Source: Sinanaerobacter sp. ZZT-01 (GTDB lineage Bacteria; Bacillota; Clostridia; Peptostreptococcales; Anaerovoracaceae). Taken from it: DNA of 64,000 nt. Position numbers and translations under genes: made by a program. Positions 41,259-51,400 of the stretch are shown here, in pieces (position 1 is the first letter of the stretch; the number at the start of each line of letters is the position of its first letter). The DNA lies in NCBI RefSeq assembly GCF_035621135.1, contig NZ_CP141728.1, forward strand, positions 3,162,001 to 3,226,000. The letters are read 5' to 3'. Below the pieces are notes generated by a model. That model had not been told where the DNA came from, did no database searches, and worked only from the letters and a program-made list of their open reading frames with translations.

Positions 41259-41734
41259 ATGTGCTGATTGCAAAATTTAATATAAACTTTATTCTCATTA
41301 TCAAATTTAAATCCACAAGATAATAATGTTTTACAGGAAGCTTTATTCTCAGGTTCAGGCTGAACAATCACACATTTTGCCTTCTCCTCCATCCAAACTT
41401 TAGAAATTAAAGCACGCACAAGGTGTCTTCCAAATCCTTTCCCAATAAATTCCAATTCACCAATCATATAATCAATGCTGTATGTATCACGAGTTCCCAC
41501 ATTGCCATGCCATGCTTCGCCGCTATCTTCGTATTTGTAATACTGACAAAAACCAATCGGTTTACCATCATATTCCACAATAAAGTGATGAATCCAGCAA
41601 AAATCACTATCTTGCTTTTCTATCTCTTCAATCCAATCCAATGGGTTGTGATACCATTTTGCGACATGAGGTGTATCTAACCATTTTTTGAATAAAGCAA
41701 TGTCTCCGTCCCTTAATCGTCTGAGCATAATCAT
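41255..41734 (-). CDS. GNAT-family N-acetyltransferase, AAC(6')-like
   Basis: 159 aa from ATG 41734, chosen for GGGAG nine bases upstream and because the family fold begins MIMLRRLRDGDIALFKKWLD. Residues about 40-130 show the acetyl-CoA fold: FIVEYDGKPIGFCQYYKY, IDYMIGELEFIGKGFGRHLVRALI and QPEPENKASCKTLLSCGF. The form is that of the aminoglycoside 6'-acetyltransferase branch, though the natural substrate cannot be read from sequence. It is monocistronic or coupled with the DUF6054 gene 22 bases upstream. Confidence 0.75.
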   Translation of the reverse strand: MIMLRRLRDGDIALFKKWLDTPHVAKWYHNPLDWIEEIEKQDSDFCWIHHFIVEYDGKPIGFCQYYKYEDSGEAWHGNVGTRDTYSIDYMIGELEFIGKGFGRHLVRALISKVWMEEKAKCVIVQPEPENKASCKTLLSCGFKFDNENKVYIKFCNQHI

Positions 41735-41756
41735 ATTTATATTCTCCCGACTTTCT

Positions 41757-42095
41757 TTATTCAATGCGATATGGTTCCAATGTTTGAAAAACAATTGATG
41801 AAAAGCTCTCTGATGCACCCCAGTCAAAGCGAAACAAGCCTTCTCCACCACCTCCGCTGGTACAGTGTATCCTGGTTGTTCCTTCAAAATTATCTGCCAC
41901 TACCGTGAGTGTCAATCGATTTCCGGCACGATAATAATGTTTTTCATAAATCCGGACCGCACAATCCCCTCCATTTGGTGCAGTTAGTTCATAAGAATCA
42001 ATGCATACACCCGTTATACTTCCATCTACAATAGCATGTTCAATCCTTTCAACAGTATCTTGAATATTAAGTGATACCTTTATTGCTTCTCCCAT
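41757..42095 (-). CDS. DUF6054-family protein
   Basis: 112 aa. The tail RIHCTSGGGGEGLFRFDWGASESF is the feature I associate with DUF6054 proteins of Firmicutes. An N-terminal helix (IQDTVERIEHAIVDGSI) precedes a beta sheet region. No function is known. It is upstream of the acetyltransferase in the same direction. Confidence 0.6.
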   Translation of the reverse strand: MGEAIKVSLNIQDTVERIEHAIVDGSITGVCIDSYELTAPNGGDCAVRIYEKHYYRAGNRLTLTVVADNFEGTTRIHCTSGGGGEGLFRFDWGASESFSSIVFQTLEPYRIE

Positions 42096-42287
42096 TTTCT
42101 CCCTCCATTTCGACTCTTTTATCTTTATTTTAACATAAACTACACTAAATAATTATGTTCTTTTATAAAAAGATATTTTGTTTTAAAAAAATGCAGAAAA
42201 TTATAGAAGACTTGAGAAATAGTTGGTATAATAGAAAATATATCATACCTTTAAAAATGGATTCAAATTTTGGGAAGGAGTTTTATA

Positions 42288-42971
42288 ATGCGAATATTAA
42301 GGGGAGAAAGTGTTATTTCATCCATACGGAATGGCGTGTCTCAGAGGCAACGCAGCAACTCTGCAAAGCATACAGGGAGCGGAACTTATTCCCGTATTTT
42401 ATCATACCATCAAAGAACAAAAGGTTCCTCTTCCTCCAACTATATTTCAAAGGAAACTGGTACTTCTTCAAATATAAAAGATACAATGTACCAGAATATT
42501 ACCTATACTGCTGCAAAGGAATTGAACACCTACGCAGAGAAGCTCACAAGAGACGGAAGAAACTCCTTATTTTATCAAGCCGAAAAAACAGGTGATACAA
42601 CTGAAATTGTAAGTAATGTTACTGATTTTGTAAAAAATTATAACAATATGGTTTCTTGTATGAGTAAGTTTAACCTTTCCGAAAACAGTCGCGATCTTCT
42701 ATATTTTTCAAGCTGTGCCGACAAAGCATCAAAAAGTTTAAACGCAGTAGGCATTACTGTACTTAAAGGAGGAAAGCTCACGGTTGATCCATCTGTCTTA
42801 AAAAATTCCAGCATAGAAGATTTAAAAAACGCATTCAACGGAAATTCTTCTTTTGGAAAAAAAATTCTAGAAAGAAGTTCACAGATCACGAAAAATACAA
42901 CTTCTAAAGCAAACAATCTCTCCACCTACCAAAAAATTCTGAAAAAAAAGTACTATGACTTTTCCGTATAG
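42288..42971 (+). CDS. Hypothetical protein with FliD C-terminal-like segment
   Basis: 227 aa from ATG 42288 (GGGAAGGAG upstream). The first 60 residues are serine- and glycine-rich. From residue 75 on helices predominate: IVSNVTDFVKNYNNMVSCMSKF, then VGITVLKGGKLTVDPSVLKNSS and EDLKNAFNGNSSFGKKILE. This order resembles the C-terminal domain of flagellar cap protein FliD, but no flagellar genes are near. Exported or structural role unknown. Confidence 0.6.
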   Translation: MRILRGESVISSIRNGVSQRQRSNSAKHTGSGTYSRILSYHQRTKGSSSSNYISKETGTSSNIKDTMYQNITYTAAKELNTYAEKLTRDGRNSLFYQAEKTGDTTEIVSNVTDFVKNYNNMVSCMSKFNLSENSRDLLYFSSCADKASKSLNAVGITVLKGGKLTVDPSVLKNSSIEDLKNAFNGNSSFGKKILERSSQITKNTTSKANNLSTYQKILKKKYYDFSV

Positions 42972-43000
42972 ACTGCTTTGTCTTAAAAAAGAAAACTTAG

Positions 43001-43035
43001 CTACTGATGTTAATCATGGCATCAGTAGTTTTTTT
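43001..43035 (+). terminator. Intrinsic terminator after the FliD-like gene
   Basis: CTACTGATG (43001-43009) pairs with CATCAGTAG (43020-43028), 10-base loop, followed by seven T residues. Confidence 0.8.
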
Positions 43036-43092
43036 ATCAAAAAAATCCCTCGCTCACAGAATAACTGCTTACAAGAGATTTCTTAACGATTC

Positions 43093-44028
43093 TTATTTTA
43101 GTTCAAAAGGATTCTTTCTTTCATCCTCTTCTTTCTCATTTTCTTTTTCGTGTTCATTGCTGTTTATGTTCTCATCTTTTATCCCATTTTCTGATTTTGA
43201 ATCACTCGTCTTCTGATCAGCATCCACACCTAGATTCGCCTCAGAAGAAACGTTATTTTGAGCAAAATCATTTCTGTTGAAGTCAGAATTGGAAGAAATA
43301 CGTTGTATCTTCAGATGTCCTCTTGCGATTTCATAAAATGCAACCGTAGAAACGTTTATGTACGGATTCAACCATAAAATGCCGATTCCAAATGTTAAAA
43401 TAGCTAGAAGAATCCATCCAATAAAGGATATTTCCAAACAAAAAAGGTTCCACTTATTTCCGTGCATGATTCTTCTGCTTTCACGTATGCACGCCATGAC
43501 CCCTTTATCTAAATTATCTGCTAAAATATAATAAGCCATAGCATAACGATATTGTATTACGATTGCCATAGCTAATCCCCATATAAAGGCAATCCCTGCA
43601 AATATAAAAAGAAATATACCAATTGTTAACCCCGGAATAGCTAATTTTAATAATAGAAAAGCAAAGAAAGGTATAAACTGTATGAATGCTAAAATAGCTA
43701 TCATAGCATAAACACCTAACGCTTTCCCATAGTATTCAAAACCCGAAAAAATTTCAAATGGTGTTGTTTGCTCTCCCCGGAAAATACGAATAGTAAACAT
43801 TGCATATCCCAATGCAATCGCACCACTAATTAAAAAAGAATATAAATTGACAATTCCTTCTGTAAATTGTGATTTAAAAAATACAGTTACCACAAAAACT
43901 GGTAAGGCAACAATCACCATTTGAATAATCGTTCCCAAAACAGCTGTCGACCAATTTCCTGATAAGGCCTGCCTTGCTAATGTCCTTAAATCACTGCTGC
44001 TTTCATCTACAATTACATTTTGTTCCAT
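43093..44028 (-). CDS. DUF975-family multi-spanning membrane protein
   Basis: 311 aa. The start (LRTLARQALSGNWSTAVLGTII) and the pattern YRYAMAYYILADNLDKGVMACIRESRRIMHGNKW are those of DUF975 proteins. Six membrane helices span residues about 25-235; the last 75 residues are acidic and soluble (DADQKTSDSKSENGIKDEN). Role unknown. Confidence 0.75.
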   Translation of the reverse strand: MEQNVIVDESSSDLRTLARQALSGNWSTAVLGTIIQMVIVALPVFVVTVFFKSQFTEGIVNLYSFLISGAIALGYAMFTIRIFRGEQTTPFEIFSGFEYYGKALGVYAMIAILAFIQFIPFFAFLLLKLAIPGLTIGIFLFIFAGIAFIWGLAMAIVIQYRYAMAYYILADNLDKGVMACIRESRRIMHGNKWNLFCLEISFIGWILLAILTFGIGILWLNPYINVSTVAFYEIARGHLKIQRISSNSDFNRNDFAQNNVSSEANLGVDADQKTSDSKSENGIKDENINSNEHEKENEKEEDERKNPFELK

Positions 44029-44145
44029 TTCCTAATCTCCCTTTTTAGTTTTATAACATAAAATCACTATATTATATCTTTTTTCCAAAAAAAAAGCAAA
44101 TATCGATCTCTTTTGTATGCTTTTGTATTCCTATTACCTTTAACT

Positions 44146-44173
44146 TTGCGAAAAAAGAATTTTAGTGTATACT
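44146..44173 (+). promoter_or_regulatory. Probable promoter of aroE
   Basis: TTGCGA (44146-44151), a 16-base spacer and TATACT (44168-44173) precede aroE by about 70 bases. Confidence 0.5.
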
Positions 44174-44246
44174 ATTTATATTAACAATTATATATTCGTA
44201 ATTTTAAAAAATAAACTTACATGAAAACCCTTAGAAAGGAGCAGCT

Positions 44247-44996
44247 ATGCTAAAATTTGGATTATTAGGCGAAAAGCTTGAACACAGTGAATCGCCCAAG
44301 CTTCATCAGCAACTCATGGATGAAAAAAGCATTGATGGCACCTATGAATTAATTGAAATCCCAAAAGATGCTTTTCAAGATACATTTTTATCTCTTAAAA
44401 AAAGTGATTATCGCGGCGTTAATGTAACCATCCCTTATAAAGAAACCGTCATTCCTTTCCTTGATGAGATATCTCCACAAGCAAAATACATCGGAGCAGT
44501 GAATACCATCCTCTTTTCAAACGGCAAAGCAAAGGGATTTAACACTGATTATTTTGGATTCCGTGCACTTTTTGAACAGAATGACATTAAAGTAAAAGGC
44601 TTAAATGCCATTGTGCTGGGTGCAGGCGGTGTAGCAAAAGCAGTCCAAAAAGCACTTTGTGATATGGGTGTTTTTGATTTGACCGTAGTTAGCCGAGGAA
44701 AAGAAAATTTTCATAATCAATATACCGTTTCCTATGACTTTTATAAGGAGAAACGTCCCAAAACCGATATTTTAGTAAACTGCACACCAGTCGGCATGTA
44801 TCCGAATATCAATGAATCTCCGCTCTCAAAAACTTTAATTAATGCAAAGATAGCAGTTGATGTAATATATAACCCCGAAGAAACATTATTTTTAAGATAT
44901 GCAAGAGAGCTTGGGATAAAAACAATTAACGGCAGTCTGATGCTGCAAGAGCAGGCAGCAAAAGCACAAGAAATTTGGAATCAGGAAACTTTCTAA
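44247..44996 (+). CDS. aroE: Shikimate dehydrogenase
   Basis: 249 aa. It reduces 3-dehydroshikimate to shikimate with NADPH in aromatic amino acid synthesis. The substrate part shows GEKLEHSESPKLHQQ, NVTIPYKE (catalytic lysine) and GFNTDYFGF (catalytic aspartate); the cofactor part shows VLGAGGVAKAVQKAL. CTPVGMYPN and GSLMLQEQAAKA are further family marks. It is slightly shorter than the usual 270-280 aa but complete. The start has AAAGGAGCAGCT. It converges on clpB with a shared terminator between. Confidence 0.9.
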   Translation: MLKFGLLGEKLEHSESPKLHQQLMDEKSIDGTYELIEIPKDAFQDTFLSLKKSDYRGVNVTIPYKETVIPFLDEISPQAKYIGAVNTILFSNGKAKGFNTDYFGFRALFEQNDIKVKGLNAIVLGAGGVAKAVQKALCDMGVFDLTVVSRGKENFHNQYTVSYDFYKEKRPKTDILVNCTPVGMYPNINESPLSKTLINAKIAVDVIYNPEETLFLRYARELGIKTINGSLMLQEQAAKAQEIWNQETF

Positions 44997-45021
44997 TTTT
45001 TTTGATGAATAATTTTAATGT

Positions 45022-45063
45022 AAAAGAGACGAAAAATCATTACTCTGATTTTTCGTCTCTTTT
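45022..45063. terminator. Bidirectional terminator between aroE and clpB
   Basis: AAAAGAGACGAAAAATCA (45022-45039) and TGATTTTTCGTCTCTTTT (45046-45063) form a perfect 18-bp stem with a 6-base loop, A-rich on the left and T-rich on the right. Confidence 0.85.
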
Positions 45064-45075
45064 TATCGTGATATC

Positions 45076-47670
45076 TTAAGATGACTGAAACACTAATTTT
45101 CCATCCTTCTCATCAACGATTACAGTATCTCCATCTCTTACTTCTCCACTTATCAGCTTAGCCGCCAGTCCAGTCTCAATATGTCTTTGGAGATAACGCT
45201 TTACCGGTCTTGCGCCATAAAGCGGAGAATAACTCTCTAATGCGATCAACCGCTTTGCTGCACTGCTTAATCTGAGTTGAATATTTCGCTCCGAAAGCTT
45301 TTCAACCAAATGCCGCATTGCAATCTCAATAATTTCTTCAATCTGAGTTGCAGTTAGCGGTGAGAATACAATAATATCATCAATTCGGTTTATAAATTCT
45401 GGACGGAAATGACGTTTCATTTCAGCCTCTACCTGTCTCTTTGCATCTTCCGTAATACTGCCGTCCTCCTGAATGTTTTCAATTAAATCATTACTGCCTA
45501 TATTGGAGGTCATGATAACAATTGTGTTTTTAAAATTCACGGTTCTTCCCTGGTTATCTGTCAATCGTCCATCATCCAAAAGCTGCAAAAGTATATTAAA
45601 TACATCCGGATGTGCTTTCTCAATTTCATCAAATAAAATAACACTATACGGCCTTCTTCGAACAGCTTCTGTCAGCTGGCCACCTTCATCATAGCCAACA
45701 TATCCCGGAGGTGCCCCAACCAGCCTAGACACCGCATGTTTCTCCATATATTCAGACATATCAATACGGATCATATTTTTTTCACTATCAAACAACGCTT
45801 CCGACAATGCTTTTGCTAACTCTGTTTTCCCAACACCTGTCGGCCCTAAGAAGATAAACGAACCAATCGGACGGTTTTCATCCTTAAGCCCTGCTCTTGC
45901 ACGCAATACAGCTTCTGATACCGCAGTTACCGCATCCTCTTGACCAATGACTCTTCTATGCAAAACCTCACTTAGTTTTAGGAGTTTTTCCCTTTCTGCT
46001 TCCACTAGCTTGCTGACAGGAATTCCTGTCCATTTTGATACAACCTCTGCAATCTCTTCTTCAGAAACCTCTTCTTTTAATAGACGATTCTCACTTTGTT
46101 CTTCAGTATTTACCAGTTTCTCTTCTTCTAATTTTTTTTCTAGCTCAGGCAAAGTTCCATATTTTAATTGTGCTAAGCGTTCCAAATCATAATTGCGTTC
46201 CGCCACCTCAATTTCGTGCTTTACCTCTTCCAATTTTTGTTTCGTTGCTTTTTGATCCGTTATGACTTTCTTTTCCTTCTCCCATTGCGCACGCATGCCC
46301 GCATTGGTTTCCTTTAACTGCGATAATTCCTTTTCAATATTGGAAAGTCGTGCTTTGGAGGCAACATCTTTCTCTTTTGCTAACGCCTGTTTTTCAATCT
46401 CTAATTGCATAATTTTCCTTGAAATTTCATCTAATTCCGCTGGAACACTGTCAATCTCCGTACGTATGCGTGCTGCCGCCTCATCCATGAGATCAATTGC
46501 TTTATCCGGAAGAAAACGGTCGCTGATATAACGGTCAGACAACGTTGCACAGGCAATTAATGCATTATCTGTAATGCGAACCCCATGATGGATTTCAAAC
46601 CGCTCCTTTAGTCCACGCAAAATAGAAATCGTATCTTCGACAGTCGGCTGATCTACAAGCACCTTCTGGAAGCGGCGTTCCAGTGCAGCATCTTTCTCAA
46701 TATACTTACGATATTCATCCAGAGTCGTTGCCCCAATGCAGTGTAATTCTCCTCGCGCCAGCTTCGGTTTTAATAAATTGCCGGCATCCATAGAACCTTC
46801 GGTTCTTCCGGCGCCTACAATGTTATGGATTTCATCTATAAATAAAATGACCCGTCCCTCTGATTTTTCAATTTCATTCAGCACAGCCTTCAAGCGTTCC
46901 TCAAATTCCCCTCTAAATTTTGCACCTGCAATCAGAGCTCCCATATCCAAAGCATAGATTGTCTTATCTCTTAAGCCTTCCGGCACATCTCCATTTAAAA
47001 TACGCTGTGCCAAGCCTTCTACGACCGCTGTCTTCCCAACGCCGGGTTCTCCGATTAAAACCGGATTATTTTTTGTTCTTCTGGAAAGAATTTGAATTGT
47101 ATGACGTATTTCACTGTCTCTTCCTATTACGGGATCAAGCTTTCCCTTTCTTGCCTCTTCCACCAAATCTCGTCCGTATTTTTCTAAAGCCTCATAATTA
47201 TCCTCTGGATTCTGGCTCGTAACTCTCTGATTTCCCCTGACTTTTGTTAAGGCTTGCAAAAAACCTTCCTTTGTTATATTATGCTTTTTTAAGATTCGTG
47301 CAGAAGGTGTATTTTTTTCTTCTAGCAAAGCCAAATATAAATGTTCCACGCTGATATATTCATCTTTGAAATTTTGAGCAATTTTTTCCGCATTCATAAT
47401 CAATTGATTTAACCTGCGGGTTGAATACATGGAATCTCCGCCACCTTGTACTTTCGGCAGTTTATCCAATTCTTCCTGTAGCTCTCCAACCAATTCGCCC
47501 AGATTAACCTCCATATAGCTAAGAAGCTTTGGAATCAAGCCATCCTGCTGCAATAAAAGCGCCGCATGCAAGTGTTCTCCCTCTAATTGCTGATGACCAT
47601 CTTGTATCCCAATATTTTGAGCATCCATAATTGCTCCCTGTGCCTTTTCCGTCCATTTTTCAAAATTCAT
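45076..47670 (-). CDS. clpB: ATP-dependent chaperone ClpB
   Basis: 864 aa from ATG 47670 (GAGGGGAGATG upstream); the six codons before it contain the ribosome site. An N-terminal double Clp repeat is followed by AAA-1 with [18 protein letters not shown] near residue 200, the middle coiled coil at about 405-530 ([19 protein letters not shown]), and AAA-2 with [19 protein letters not shown] near 600. Both Walker B segments ([31 protein letters not shown]) are intact. It unfolds aggregates with DnaK. The upstream palindromes may bear heat-shock control, though no clear CIRCE or CtsR box was seen. Confidence 0.95.
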   Translation of the reverse strand: MNFEKWTEKAQGAIMDAQNIGIQDGHQQLEGEHLHAALLLQQDGLIPKLLSYMEVNLGELVGELQEELDKLPKVQGGGDSMYSTRRLNQLIMNAEKIAQNFKDEYISVEHLYLALLEEKNTPSARILKKHNITKEGFLQALTKVRGNQRVTSQNPEDNYEALEKYGRDLVEEARKGKLDPVIGRDSEIRHTIQILSRRTKNNPVLIGEPGVGKTAVVEGLAQRILNGDVPEGLRDKTIYALDMGALIAGAKFRGEFEERLKAVLNEIEKSEGRVILFIDEIHNIVGAGRTEGSMDAGNLLKPKLARGELHCIGATTLDEYRKYIEKDAALERRFQKVLVDQPTVEDTISILRGLKERFEIHHGVRITDNALIACATLSDRYISDRFLPDKAIDLMDEAAARIRTEIDSVPAELDEISRKIMQLEIEKQALAKEKDVASKARLSNIEKELSQLKETNAGMRAQWEKEKKVITDQKATKQKLEEVKHEIEVAERNYDLERLAQLKYGTLPELEKKLEEEKLVNTEEQSENRLLKEEVSEEEIAEVVSKWTGIPVSKLVEAEREKLLKLSEVLHRRVIGQEDAVTAVSEAVLRARAGLKDENRPIGSFIFLGPTGVGKTELAKALSEALFDSEKNMIRIDMSEYMEKHAVSRLVGAPPGYVGYDEGGQLTEAVRRRPYSVILFDEIEKAHPDVFNILLQLLDDGRLTDNQGRTVNFKNTIVIMTSNIGSNDLIENIQEDGSITEDAKRQVEAEMKRHFRPEFINRIDDIIVFSPLTATQIEEIIEIAMRHLVEKLSERNIQLRLSSAAKRLIALESYSPLYGARPVKRYLQRHIETGLAAKLISGEVRDGDTVIVDEKDGKLVFQSS

Positions 47671-47707
47671 GATTTCATCTCCCCTCAATTGAAAATTTCT
47701 TAATTGA

Positions 47708-47741
47708 AAAACGACAAGCTTTTAAAATAGCTTGACGTTTT
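47708..47741. terminator. Hairpin between the M50 protease gene and clpB
   Basis: AAAACGACAAGCT (47708-47720) pairs with AGCTTGACGTTTT (47729-47741) except for one pair. On the minus strand CGTTTTTC follows. It is either the terminator of the protease gene or an attenuator in the clpB leader. Another palindrome, ACCCTTTAGCTAAGGGT, lies about 50 bases further up. Confidence 0.5.
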
Positions 47742-47850
47742 ACGTACCATAATAATAAGGATTGAGTTATGTTCGTTATATTATTCTTTTACCCTTTAGC
47801 TAAGGGTTTAAACAAACATTCATAAAAAAATTAAGATATTTTTTGCTTAT

Positions 47851-48573
47851 CTACATTAATTGAAATAGAAATAGAAGGAATTGGTAAAGTACAGTTACGA
47901 TCGGACTCAAAATCATTCCTGTGATATTAAATAAAATTAAAATCATAAGAATGATAAATCCCTTATCATAAAGCGTATAATAAATCGGCTTGTATCGGAA
48001 ATGAAAAATTTCGGCTGCTACGTTAAATCCATCCAAAGGCGGTACTGGAATTAAATTAAAGACCATCAATACCAAATTAATTAATATAATTTTTTGTAAA
48101 ATTAAAATGACAATTCCGCCTAAATCACTATATAAAAATTGAGGCGAAAAAGTTAAAAGAAGCTTTAAAATTCCCATAAATACAATAGCCAAAATAAAAT
48201 TCATCGTAACTCCGGCTAATCCGACTAATAATTCATCTCTTCTCGGGTTTTTAAAATTCCGAGGATTAATTTCAACGGCACGCCCCCATCCAAACCCTAT
48301 AAAAAACAGGGCTATAAAACCAAATATATCAATATGTGCAAGTGGATTAATCGTAACACGTCCTTGTGATCTCGGTGTAGGATCTCCGCATAGATCTGCA
48401 ACCTTTGCATGTGCAAACTCATGCAGAGAAAGTGCAATAATAATACCCGGCAATACCATTATTTTATCCATAACCCATTCTAACGGTGATCCATAATAAT
48501 GATCCAACAGTGCTTCAGCCAACAGTAATACAATAAATAATACACCGATTGGATTTTTTAAAAATCGTTTCAA
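47851..48573 (-). CDS. Site-2 protease family (M50) membrane metalloprotease
   Basis: 240 aa with about six membrane helices. IIALSLHEFAHAKVADLCGD holds the HExxH-type zinc motif (HEFAH) near residues 51-55; NLIPVPPLDGFNVAAEI near 185 holds the third ligand (LDG). This is the short YwhC-like form of the family without a PDZ domain. Possible targets are membrane regulators or signal-peptide remnants. Single gene. Confidence 0.85.
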   Translation of the reverse strand: MKRFLKNPIGVLFIVLLLAEALLDHYYGSPLEWVMDKIMVLPGIIIALSLHEFAHAKVADLCGDPTPRSQGRVTINPLAHIDIFGFIALFFIGFGWGRAVEINPRNFKNPRRDELLVGLAGVTMNFILAIVFMGILKLLLTFSPQFLYSDLGGIVILILQKIILINLVLMVFNLIPVPPLDGFNVAAEIFHFRYKPIYYTLYDKGFIILMILILFNITGMILSPIVTVLYQFLLFLFQLM

Positions 48574-48731
48574 TCTCTTTATCCCTCTCTATTCTTTATT
48601 CATTTCTATAAAATTTATTTTATATTCTATCACATATTCTTCATCTTTGAAATATTATGATAGCAAGTGTAACAAACAACTTTTATACAACAATTGAGTT
48701 TTTCTCAAAGAAATAGAGGTGAAATGACATT

Positions 48732-49532
48732 ATGGCATATAAAAATCAATGCCCCGTTTTTCCAAAGAGTCCGATGATTCCACCAAACTATATGTGCAAA
48801 GAGGTATATACTGTAAAAGCAAACGATACGCTTTATGGAATCTCACAAAACTTTGGTGTCCCTGTTCCTGTACTTATGCAAGTCAACCGCATTTTAAATC
48901 CTTACGCTTTAAAAATTGGAATGAATCTCTGCATTCCAGGCATGAAGGAATCCACAACGCCTTCATGCAGCGGCACTTACCACGTTATCGTTGAAGGCGA
49001 TACGCTTTACATGATTGCTAAAAAGTATAAACTCCCTCTTTCCAGCATTATTAAAGCAAACCCAAACATGGATCCATACGATCTTCAAGTTGGCATGAGA
49101 ATATGTATCCCTAATTTCCCTGCTGAAGAGTTACCAGAAAACGGAAACGGAACAGGCGGAAACAATAACTCCGGAAACAATAACCATTCAACTGCTCCAA
49201 GCTGTCCGATTGGCAATCTTTATCGCACGCAAAGAGGCGATACCTTGTCTCGTATTTTAGGGCGTTTTGGAATGACCTTTGAAGAATTGCAAAATGCAAA
49301 CCCAGATATTGATTTTTCAAAATCCTTAGATGGTCTAGAGCTATGCATTCCAGGTATGGCAGAAACAGAGAACTGTCCTCTGTCCAATGCTTATTTTGTA
49401 AAATCAGGAGATTCTTTGGACTCTATCAGCCAAAAACTACTGATCGAACCCGACAGCTTACTTATTTCAAATCCAAAACTTAGTTTAAATGACTTTTCCG
49501 TACCCGGTACAAAAATTTGTATTCCTAGATAA
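48732..49532 (+). CDS. Four-LysM protein, probably spore-coat or cortex associated
   Basis: 266 aa without a signal peptide. LysM modules start near 26 (EVYTVKANDTLYGISQNFG), 84 (TYHVIVEGDTLYMIAKKYK), 163 (LYRTQRGDTLSRILGRFG) and 220 (AYFVKSGDSLDSISQKL), each ending in a CIP motif. A Gly/Asn linker splits them two and two. Cytosolic LysM proteins with CIP ends resemble SafA-like spore proteins, assembled from the mother cell. Control by a sporulation sigma factor is likely but no promoter could be fixed. Confidence 0.75.
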   Translation: MAYKNQCPVFPKSPMIPPNYMCKEVYTVKANDTLYGISQNFGVPVPVLMQVNRILNPYALKIGMNLCIPGMKESTTPSCSGTYHVIVEGDTLYMIAKKYKLPLSSIIKANPNMDPYDLQVGMRICIPNFPAEELPENGNGTGGNNNSGNNNHSTAPSCPIGNLYRTQRGDTLSRILGRFGMTFEELQNANPDIDFSKSLDGLELCIPGMAETENCPLSNAYFVKSGDSLDSISQKLLIEPDSLLISNPKLSLNDFSVPGTKICIPR

Positions 49533-49538
49533 TTCAAA

Positions 49539-49590
49539 AAAACACTACCTCGTTTAGTAATGAATCTCCTTCCAAACAAGGTAGTGTTTT
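49539..49590. terminator. Bidirectional terminator between the LysM gene and glyA
   Basis: AAAACACTACCTcGTTT (49539-49555) pairs with AAACaAGGTAGTGTTTT (49574-49590), lower-case letters marking the mismatch. Confidence 0.8.
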
Positions 49591-49600
49591 ATTTATTCAT

Positions 49601-50842
49601 TTACTTATAAAGTGGAAAAGCTTCACAAAGCTCCTTTACAATCTCTTGTGCTTTTTCTTTTGATTCTTCACAGTTTGGATGATCTAAAATAAGGGCAATC
49701 GCCTCTACTACCTTTTTAAATTCATCTTCCTTAAAACCCCTGGTTGTCATCGCTGGAGTTCCTAAACGGATTCCACTTGTTACAAATGGTCCATTTGGAT
49801 CATTCGGTATCGTATTTTTATTTGTCGTAATCCCCGCTTCATCCAAAAGCCGTTCTGCTTCTTTTCCAGTGATCCCTTTATTGGTCAATTTAACTAAAAC
49901 CAAGTGATTATCCGTTCCGCCCGAAACCAATTCAAATCCGTGGGACAGCAATGCATCTGCCATAGATTTTGCATTTGCCATAACCTGCTTTTGGTATTTC
50001 ACAAATTCCGGTAATGCCGCTTCCTTCAAGCAGACTGCCTTACCTGCAATGATATGCATCAAAGGACCGCCCTGAATTCCAGGGAAAATTGCCTTATCAA
50101 TTTGTTTTGCATATTTCTCTTTGCAAAGAATCATGCCCCCTCTTGGACCCCTTAAGGTTTTATGCGTTGTCGTTGTAACAACATCTGCATATTCCATCGG
50201 ATTCTCAAGAAGTCCTGCTGCAACCAACCCTGCAAAATGAGCCATATCTACCATTAAAATTGCGCCTACCTCATCAGCAATCTCTCTGAACTTCTTTGTT
50301 TCTAATTTTCTTGGATAAGCACTGTAACCAGCAACAATCATCTTTGGTCTATGCTCATGTGCTAATCTTTTTACTTCTTCAAAATCAATACGTTCCGTTT
50401 CTTCATTTAATTTATAAGAAACAAAATTTAAATACTTTCCAGATAGATTTACAGGAGAACCGTGCGTCAAATGCCCGCCGTTTGACAAATCCATGCCCAA
50501 AACAGTATCTCCATGTTCTAAAAGTGCGACGTATACACCGATGTTTGCATTTGATCCCGAATGAGGCTGAACATTTGCATGCTCTGCTCCAAATAATTTT
50601 TTTGCCCGCTCAATCGCTACATTTTCTACAAGGTCGACACACTCGCAGCCACCGTAATAACGCTTTGCAGGATACCCTTCTGCATATTTGTTAGTAAGTG
50701 CACTTCCGCAAGCTTCCATTACTGCCGAGCTTGTGAAATTTTCCGATGCAATTAACTCAATCTTATTTTCCTGCCGATTCATCTCTTTACGGATAAAAGA
50801 AGCTACCTCTGGGTCTACTTGGTCTATACGATTAAAATACAT
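49601..50842 (-). CDS. glyA: Serine hydroxymethyltransferase
   Basis: 413 aa. It interconverts serine and glycine with tetrahydrofolate. [37 protein letters not shown] and the PLP-binding [17 protein letters not shown] (lysine near residue 225) are intact; the length is normal. A TTGACA-16-TATAAT promoter and GGAGGACAG ribosome site stand upstream. Housekeeping gene. Confidence 0.95.
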   Translation of the reverse strand: MYFNRIDQVDPEVASFIRKEMNRQENKIELIASENFTSSAVMEACGSALTNKYAEGYPAKRYYGGCECVDLVENVAIERAKKLFGAEHANVQPHSGSNANIGVYVALLEHGDTVLGMDLSNGGHLTHGSPVNLSGKYLNFVSYKLNEETERIDFEEVKRLAHEHRPKMIVAGYSAYPRKLETKKFREIADEVGAILMVDMAHFAGLVAAGLLENPMEYADVVTTTTHKTLRGPRGGMILCKEKYAKQIDKAIFPGIQGGPLMHIIAGKAVCLKEAALPEFVKYQKQVMANAKSMADALLSHGFELVSGGTDNHLVLVKLTNKGITGKEAERLLDEAGITTNKNTIPNDPNGPFVTSGIRLGTPAMTTRGFKEDEFKKVVEAIALILDHPNCEESKEKAQEIVKELCEAFPLYK

Positions 50843-50887
50843 TCTGTCCTCCGTTTCTAAACATTATTTCTACCATTTTTTCCTTAT

Positions 50888-50915
50888 ATTATATTCTGCT
50901 CAATGTTTATGTCAA
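50888..50915 (-). promoter_or_regulatory. glyA promoter
   Basis: On the minus strand TTGACA (50915-50910), 16 bases, and TATAAT (50893-50888): both boxes match consensus exactly. Confidence 0.75.
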
Positions 50916-51051
50916 CATAAACTTTCACTTTTCGGGCAAAATAAAAAATGTTTAAAGAAGAGAAGTGTATGGTATAATAAATACACAAACTCAAATTAGA
51001 ATTATAATACAGTGTATGAAACGATTACCAAGTATATTAGGAGGAAAAGAT

Positions 51052-51378
51052 ATGTCAGATCAAATTATTTATTTAACAGAAGAAACTTATGAAAAAGAAG
51101 CAATGCAATCCGATTTACCCGTTCTAGTTGATTTTTACGCAGAGTGGTGCGGACCTTGTAAAATGGTTGCTCCCGTTATGGATGAACTAGCTGCAAAGTA
51201 TGCAGGAAAAGCAAAGATTTGTAAAATTAATATAGATGAACAGCGAAAGCTCGCCTTATCTAACAAGGTTATGAGCATTCCTACTCTATTCTTTATTAAA
51301 AATGGAGCGATCGTAGACCGTATCACAGGTGCATTGCCGCAAGCGGCATTAGAGGAAAAATTGGAAGCACTGCTATAA
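51052..51378 (+). CDS. trxA: Thioredoxin
   Basis: 108 aa from ATG 51052 (AGGAGGAAAAGAT upstream). FYAEWCGPCKMVAPVMDEL is the active site and SIPTLFFIKNG holds the cis-proline. Reduces protein disulfides. Lies 22 bases before the cardiolipin synthase gene. Confidence 0.92.
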   Translation: MSDQIIYLTEETYEKEAMQSDLPVLVDFYAEWCGPCKMVAPVMDELAAKYAGKAKICKINIDEQRKLALSNKVMSIPTLFFIKNGAIVDRITGALPQAALEEKLEALL

Positions 51379-51400
51379 GAGAGATCCATAGGAGGTCTTT

